Below are positions 57,008 to 59,572 of a stretch of DNA of 59,572 nucleotides, one piece after another; position 1 is the first letter of the stretch; each line of letters begins with the position of its first letter. The position numbers were made by a program, and so were the translations under genes. Origin of the DNA: an uncultured Prevotellaceae bacterium. GTDB lineage: Bacteria > Bacteroidota > Bacteroidia > Bacteroidales > Bacteroidaceae. The notes under the pieces are model-generated. The model saw nothing but the letters and a program-made list of their open reading frames with translations. It was not told where the DNA came from and made no database searches. The stretch lies in assembly GCA_900316445.1 (NCBI GenBank), contig ONCZ01000032.1:1-59572 (forward strand), read 5' to 3'.

Positions 57008-59359
57008 ATGTCAAAGGTCATTTTGTCTCTTCTGTTGCTGATGGGTGCTCTTGGGGCTGAGGCTCAGGAGAAGAGTCCCGGACTCGTCATCAACGAACTG
57101 ATGCAGTCGAATATCGACTGTGTCATGGATGACCGGAATGAGTTCCCTGATTCGTGGGTAGAACTCTACAATAATAGCGGGGATGTCGTTGCGCTGAAAG
57201 ATTATCGTATAGGCATCGGAACCAAGGTCGACGAAGCCTATCAGTTACCCTCTGTGACCGTTCAACCCAAAGGCCACATTCTCGTCTATTGCGACAGGGA
57301 GAAGACAAGCCTCCATACCTCTTTCCGTCTGGAGTCTGGTAAAGGCTGTACGGTTTATCTTTTCAAGGGTAAAGAGATTGTGGACAGCCTTCCCGAGGCG
57401 TTGAAGAAGATGCCGGCGCCTAATATCGCCTTTGGTCGTAAGGAGGATGGCAGCGACGAATGGGGCTACCAACTCACACCCACTCCTGACAAGGCAAACT
57501 GTGGGGAAATCTGCCCGAGAGACCATGTCCTTGGCGAACCCGTTTTCAGCGAAAGAGGTCGTGTGGTGGCAGGATCGCTGAATCTCACGCTGACACTTAG
57601 TGTGCCGGAGGGAAGTCCTGAAGGTACGGAGATCCGCTATACCACCGATGGTAAGGAACCCACCGCCTCCAGTAAATTGTACACCGCTCCTCTCGCCATA
57701 AGAAAGACGACCGTCATCCGTGCCAAACTCTTATGTAAGGGTTGGCTGTCGCCGATGAGCAGCGTACAGTCGTATATCAGTCATGGGCGGGATGTGACGT
57801 TGCCAGTCGTTTCCATCGCTATCAACAACAGCTATCTCGATGATTCCAAGATCGGCATCTATGCCAACAATGAGGGCAACAAGAGGAATGACTGGCGCAG
57901 GCCCATGAACATTGAATTCTTTTTTACGCCAGATGCCGACAGTGACCTCAACCAACTCTGTGAGACGCGAATCACGGGTGGGGCCACACGAAGTGCCCAG
58001 CTTAAGTCGATGGCCGTCTATGCCCACAAGCGCTTTGGCGCCAACCGTCTCGATTATGAGTTCTTTCCTGACCAGAAACCGGGACTGACAGACTTCAAGT
58101 CGCTGCTGCTCCGCAATGCCGGCAACGACTTCGACTACCTCTATATGCGTGATGCCATCATCCAGCGAACGGTGGCCAGTCACGTTGACATTGACTGGCA
58201 GGCGTGGCGACCGGCCATCGTCTATATCAACGGGGTGTACAAAGGGATGCTCAACATCCGTGAGCGCAGCAACGAAGACTATGTCTATACCAATTACGTC
58301 GGCCTTGAAGACATAGACATGATTGAGAACTGGGGGCAGCTGAAGGAGGGCGACAAGAAGAACTTCAACCTGTTCAAGGCCTTCTACAACAAAAAGGGTC
58401 ATACGATGGCCGAGTATGAACAGTGGATGGACTGTACGGAGTTTATCAACCTGATGATTGCCAATCTCTATTACCTCAACCACGACTTCCCCGGTAACAA
58501 TATCATGATGTGGCGTCCAAGGGAAGAGAGAGGGCGCTGGCGATGGATCATGAAAGACTCCGACTTCGGATTGGGACTCTATGGTCGCGACGTCAACTAC
58601 AAGGTCTTCGACTGGCTTTACAATCCCGACTATGACAAGGAACTCAACTGGGGCAATGCCGACTACGGCACGCGGCTTTTCCTGAATCTCATGGACGATG
58701 AAGACTTCCGTAACGAGTTTATCGAACGTTGTTACATCTACATGGGCGACTTCCTGAATGAGGAGGGTACACGTGAAGTGTGGGATCCCATGTACGAGAT
58801 GATCAAATACGAATATCCCTATCACCGGAAACTGATCAACCAGTGGTGGCCTAACTATGATACAGAGCTCTCAAATGCTCGTAAATGGCTTCATCAGCGT
58901 ACGGGAGTATTCAGCAAACAGTTGGCTGATTTCTACAATCTTGGACCGCTCGTTACCATGACGGTCAACAAGAACGTGAAAGATGCCCATACCGGCGATT
59001 TCACTCTGAACGGCATCCGGCTCTCCAAAGGCACCTTCGACGGACAGTTCCCCGCTGGCCGGAGAATCACCCTTGAGCCTGGTCCAGAGTCGTTGCTTAA
59101 CGTCACGTCTTGGCGGGTCATCACCGATGGTAAAGTGTCTGAGTATTCGGGACGTCAGTTGGTACTCGATGTGCCTCAATGCAATTCTCTTATCGTCTCC
59201 GCCATCATAGATGGTATTTCTAGCATTCGGGAGATTCTGCATGATGAAGGTGTCGATGCTATCTACGACCTTAATGGTCATCGTATCGATGCCATGCGGA
59301 AGGGTATCAATATTGTCCGCGACAAAAACGGCAAAGCCAGGAAGGTGGTGTTGCGATAA
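57008..59359 (+). CDS. CotH-kinase-family surface protein with lamin-tail and C-terminal sorting-like motif
   Basis: The 783-residue protein has a signal peptide (MSKVILSLLLLMGALGAEAQ). A lamin-tail-like domain (about residues 25-145, 'LVINELMQSNIDCVMDD', 'DSWVELYNNSGDVVAL') and a chitobiase/hexosaminidase C-terminal-like segment ('IRYTTDGKEPTASSKLYTAP') follow. A CotH domain shows 'RITGGATRSAQLKSMAVYAHKRFG', 'NDFDYLYMRDAIIQ', 'VYINGVYKGMLNIRERSNEDYV' and 'WRWIMKDSDFGLGLYG'. CotH proteins can be protein kinases; the active-site residues look present. The end 'AIYDLNGHRIDAMRKGINIV' is the short sorting-like motif. Confidence 0.88.
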   Translation: MSKVILSLLLLMGALGAEAQEKSPGLVINELMQSNIDCVMDDRNEFPDSWVELYNNSGDVVALKDYRIGIGTKVDEAYQLPSVTVQPKGHILVYCDREKTSLHTSFRLESGKGCTVYLFKGKEIVDSLPEALKKMPAPNIAFGRKEDGSDEWGYQLTPTPDKANCGEICPRDHVLGEPVFSERGRVVAGSLNLTLTLSVPEGSPEGTEIRYTTDGKEPTASSKLYTAPLAIRKTTVIRAKLLCKGWLSPMSSVQSYISHGRDVTLPVVSIAINNSYLDDSKIGIYANNEGNKRNDWRRPMNIEFFFTPDADSDLNQLCETRITGGATRSAQLKSMAVYAHKRFGANRLDYEFFPDQKPGLTDFKSLLLRNAGNDFDYLYMRDAIIQRTVASHVDIDWQAWRPAIVYINGVYKGMLNIRERSNEDYVYTNYVGLEDIDMIENWGQLKEGDKKNFNLFKAFYNKKGHTMAEYEQWMDCTEFINLMIANLYYLNHDFPGNNIMMWRPREERGRWRWIMKDSDFGLGLYGRDVNYKVFDWLYNPDYDKELNWGNADYGTRLFLNLMDDEDFRNEFIERCYIYMGDFLNEEGTREVWDPMYEMIKYEYPYHRKLINQWWPNYDTELSNARKWLHQRTGVFSKQLADFYNLGPLVTMTVNKNVKDAHTGDFTLNGIRLSKGTFDGQFPAGRRITLEPGPESLLNVTSWRVITDGKVSEYSGRQLVLDVPQCNSLIVSAIIDGISSIREILHDEGVDAIYDLNGHRIDAMRKGINIVRDKNGKARKVVLR

Positions 59360-59380
59360 CCACTTCCTGGCTTTGCTCTG
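59330..59380 (+). terminator. Terminator-like hairpin overlapping the CotH stop codon
   Basis: GCAAAGCCAGGAAGGTGGT pairs with ACCACTTCCTGGCTTTGC with one bulged G. The left arm encodes the last residues of the CotH protein. No U-run on either strand is strong. Confidence 0.6.
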
Positions 59381-59418
59381 CCCTCGCTTAATCGCCTACT
59401 TGACGCTGCGTGTCGAGT

Positions 59419-59572
59419 TTACTTCCAAGGATTGTCGTAAGCGACGGAACCGTTCTCGAGCTTCTGGCAAACGATCTCGATCTGCTCGTAGTGCTGCTGG
59501 CCGTCCTCCCACTTCTCGATGTAGTCGATGCAGTAGCAGTTGGTGCCCTTGAGTTCCTTCATGGCTGCACCG
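59419..59572 (-). CDS. C-terminal fragment of an unidentified protein
   Basis: The frame is open to the window edge and gives 50 residues ending 'EQIEIVCQKLENGSVAYDNPWK'. Cysteines and aromatic residues (NCYCIDYIEKWEDGQQHY) are prominent. I do not recognise the family. It converges with the CotH gene. Confidence 0.6.
   Translation of the reverse strand, partial: GAAMKELKGTNCYCIDYIEKWEDGQQHYEQIEIVCQKLENGSVAYDNPWK

Noticed and set aside
57731-58825. 364-codon minus-strand frame opposite the CotH gene
   Set aside because: Mirror of codon usage in the real gene; no start signals or recognisable motifs.

Overview
The window looks like a chromosome segment of a Prevotella-type member of the Bacteroidales. 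The evidence is the Bacteroidota promoter (TTTG, about 20 nt, TAnnTTTG, usually followed by C) in front of most genes, the absence of Shine-Dalgarno sequences, a complete gliding/type IX secretion core (porP-gldK-gldL-gldM-gldN), a starch cluster of SusA/SusB/MalQ/pullulanase type with a SusR-like sensor, BspA-like leucine-rich-repeat and CotH surface proteins, and DUF3874/DUF5053 proteins. All assignments come from reading the sequence. No database search or structure prediction was run.

Layout. 0-5.2 kb: the 3' end of a DUF3874-type gene, yqeY, a CX5R phosphatase, a lipoprotein, an alpha/beta hydrolase and an HI0933-family flavoprotein. 5.2-11.2 kb: the T9SS operon. 11.2-23.6 kb: an outer-membrane barrel, priA, a FadL-type channel, a 7TM-HD phosphohydrolase, gltX-waaA, a 5'-nucleotidase and a membrane metallophosphoesterase. 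23.7-39.5 kb: carbohydrate genes, all on the minus strand except one secreted protein. These are a neopullulanase, a two-domain esterase, a doubly frameshifted fucose/arabinose-isomerase-like gene, and the operon malQ-GH97-SusR-like-pullulanase. 39.5-41.6 kb: a repeat-rich gap holding a 28-codon peptide gene, a GNAT toxin-like pair and tRNA-Leu(CAA). 41.7-48.6 kb: GDP-mannose synthesis, HIT, greA, PAP2, an epimerase and RNase R. 48.7-59.6 kb: accessory DNA with a DUF234-type ATPase, a very long structured leader before a BspA-like protein, a 53-residue acidic peptide, a GNAT, a small-RNA candidate, a duplicated GNAT tail, hicAB and a CotH surface protein.

How the parts fit. The T9SS operon could export the three secreted proteins that end in a similar short C-terminal motif (genes starting at 26018, 50905 and 57008). 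The two starch transcription units share a LacI-operator-like sequence at nearly the same distance from their -7 boxes, which suggests one regulator for both. The least conventional content is repetitive DNA. REP-like palindromes lie in frame inside two housekeeping genes and once more as an intergenic pair. A palindrome appears to supply half of a promoter to two unrelated genes. A 7-bp tandem repeat sits inside waaA. A roughly 100-bp element with TTTATAG arms flanks the HIT gene. The strongest candidates for something undescribed are the 665-nt leader with its BspA-like protein and small peptide, the hydrophobic 28-residue peptide transcript, the 68-nt minus-strand RNA at 55.3 kb, and the protein-coding REP elements.
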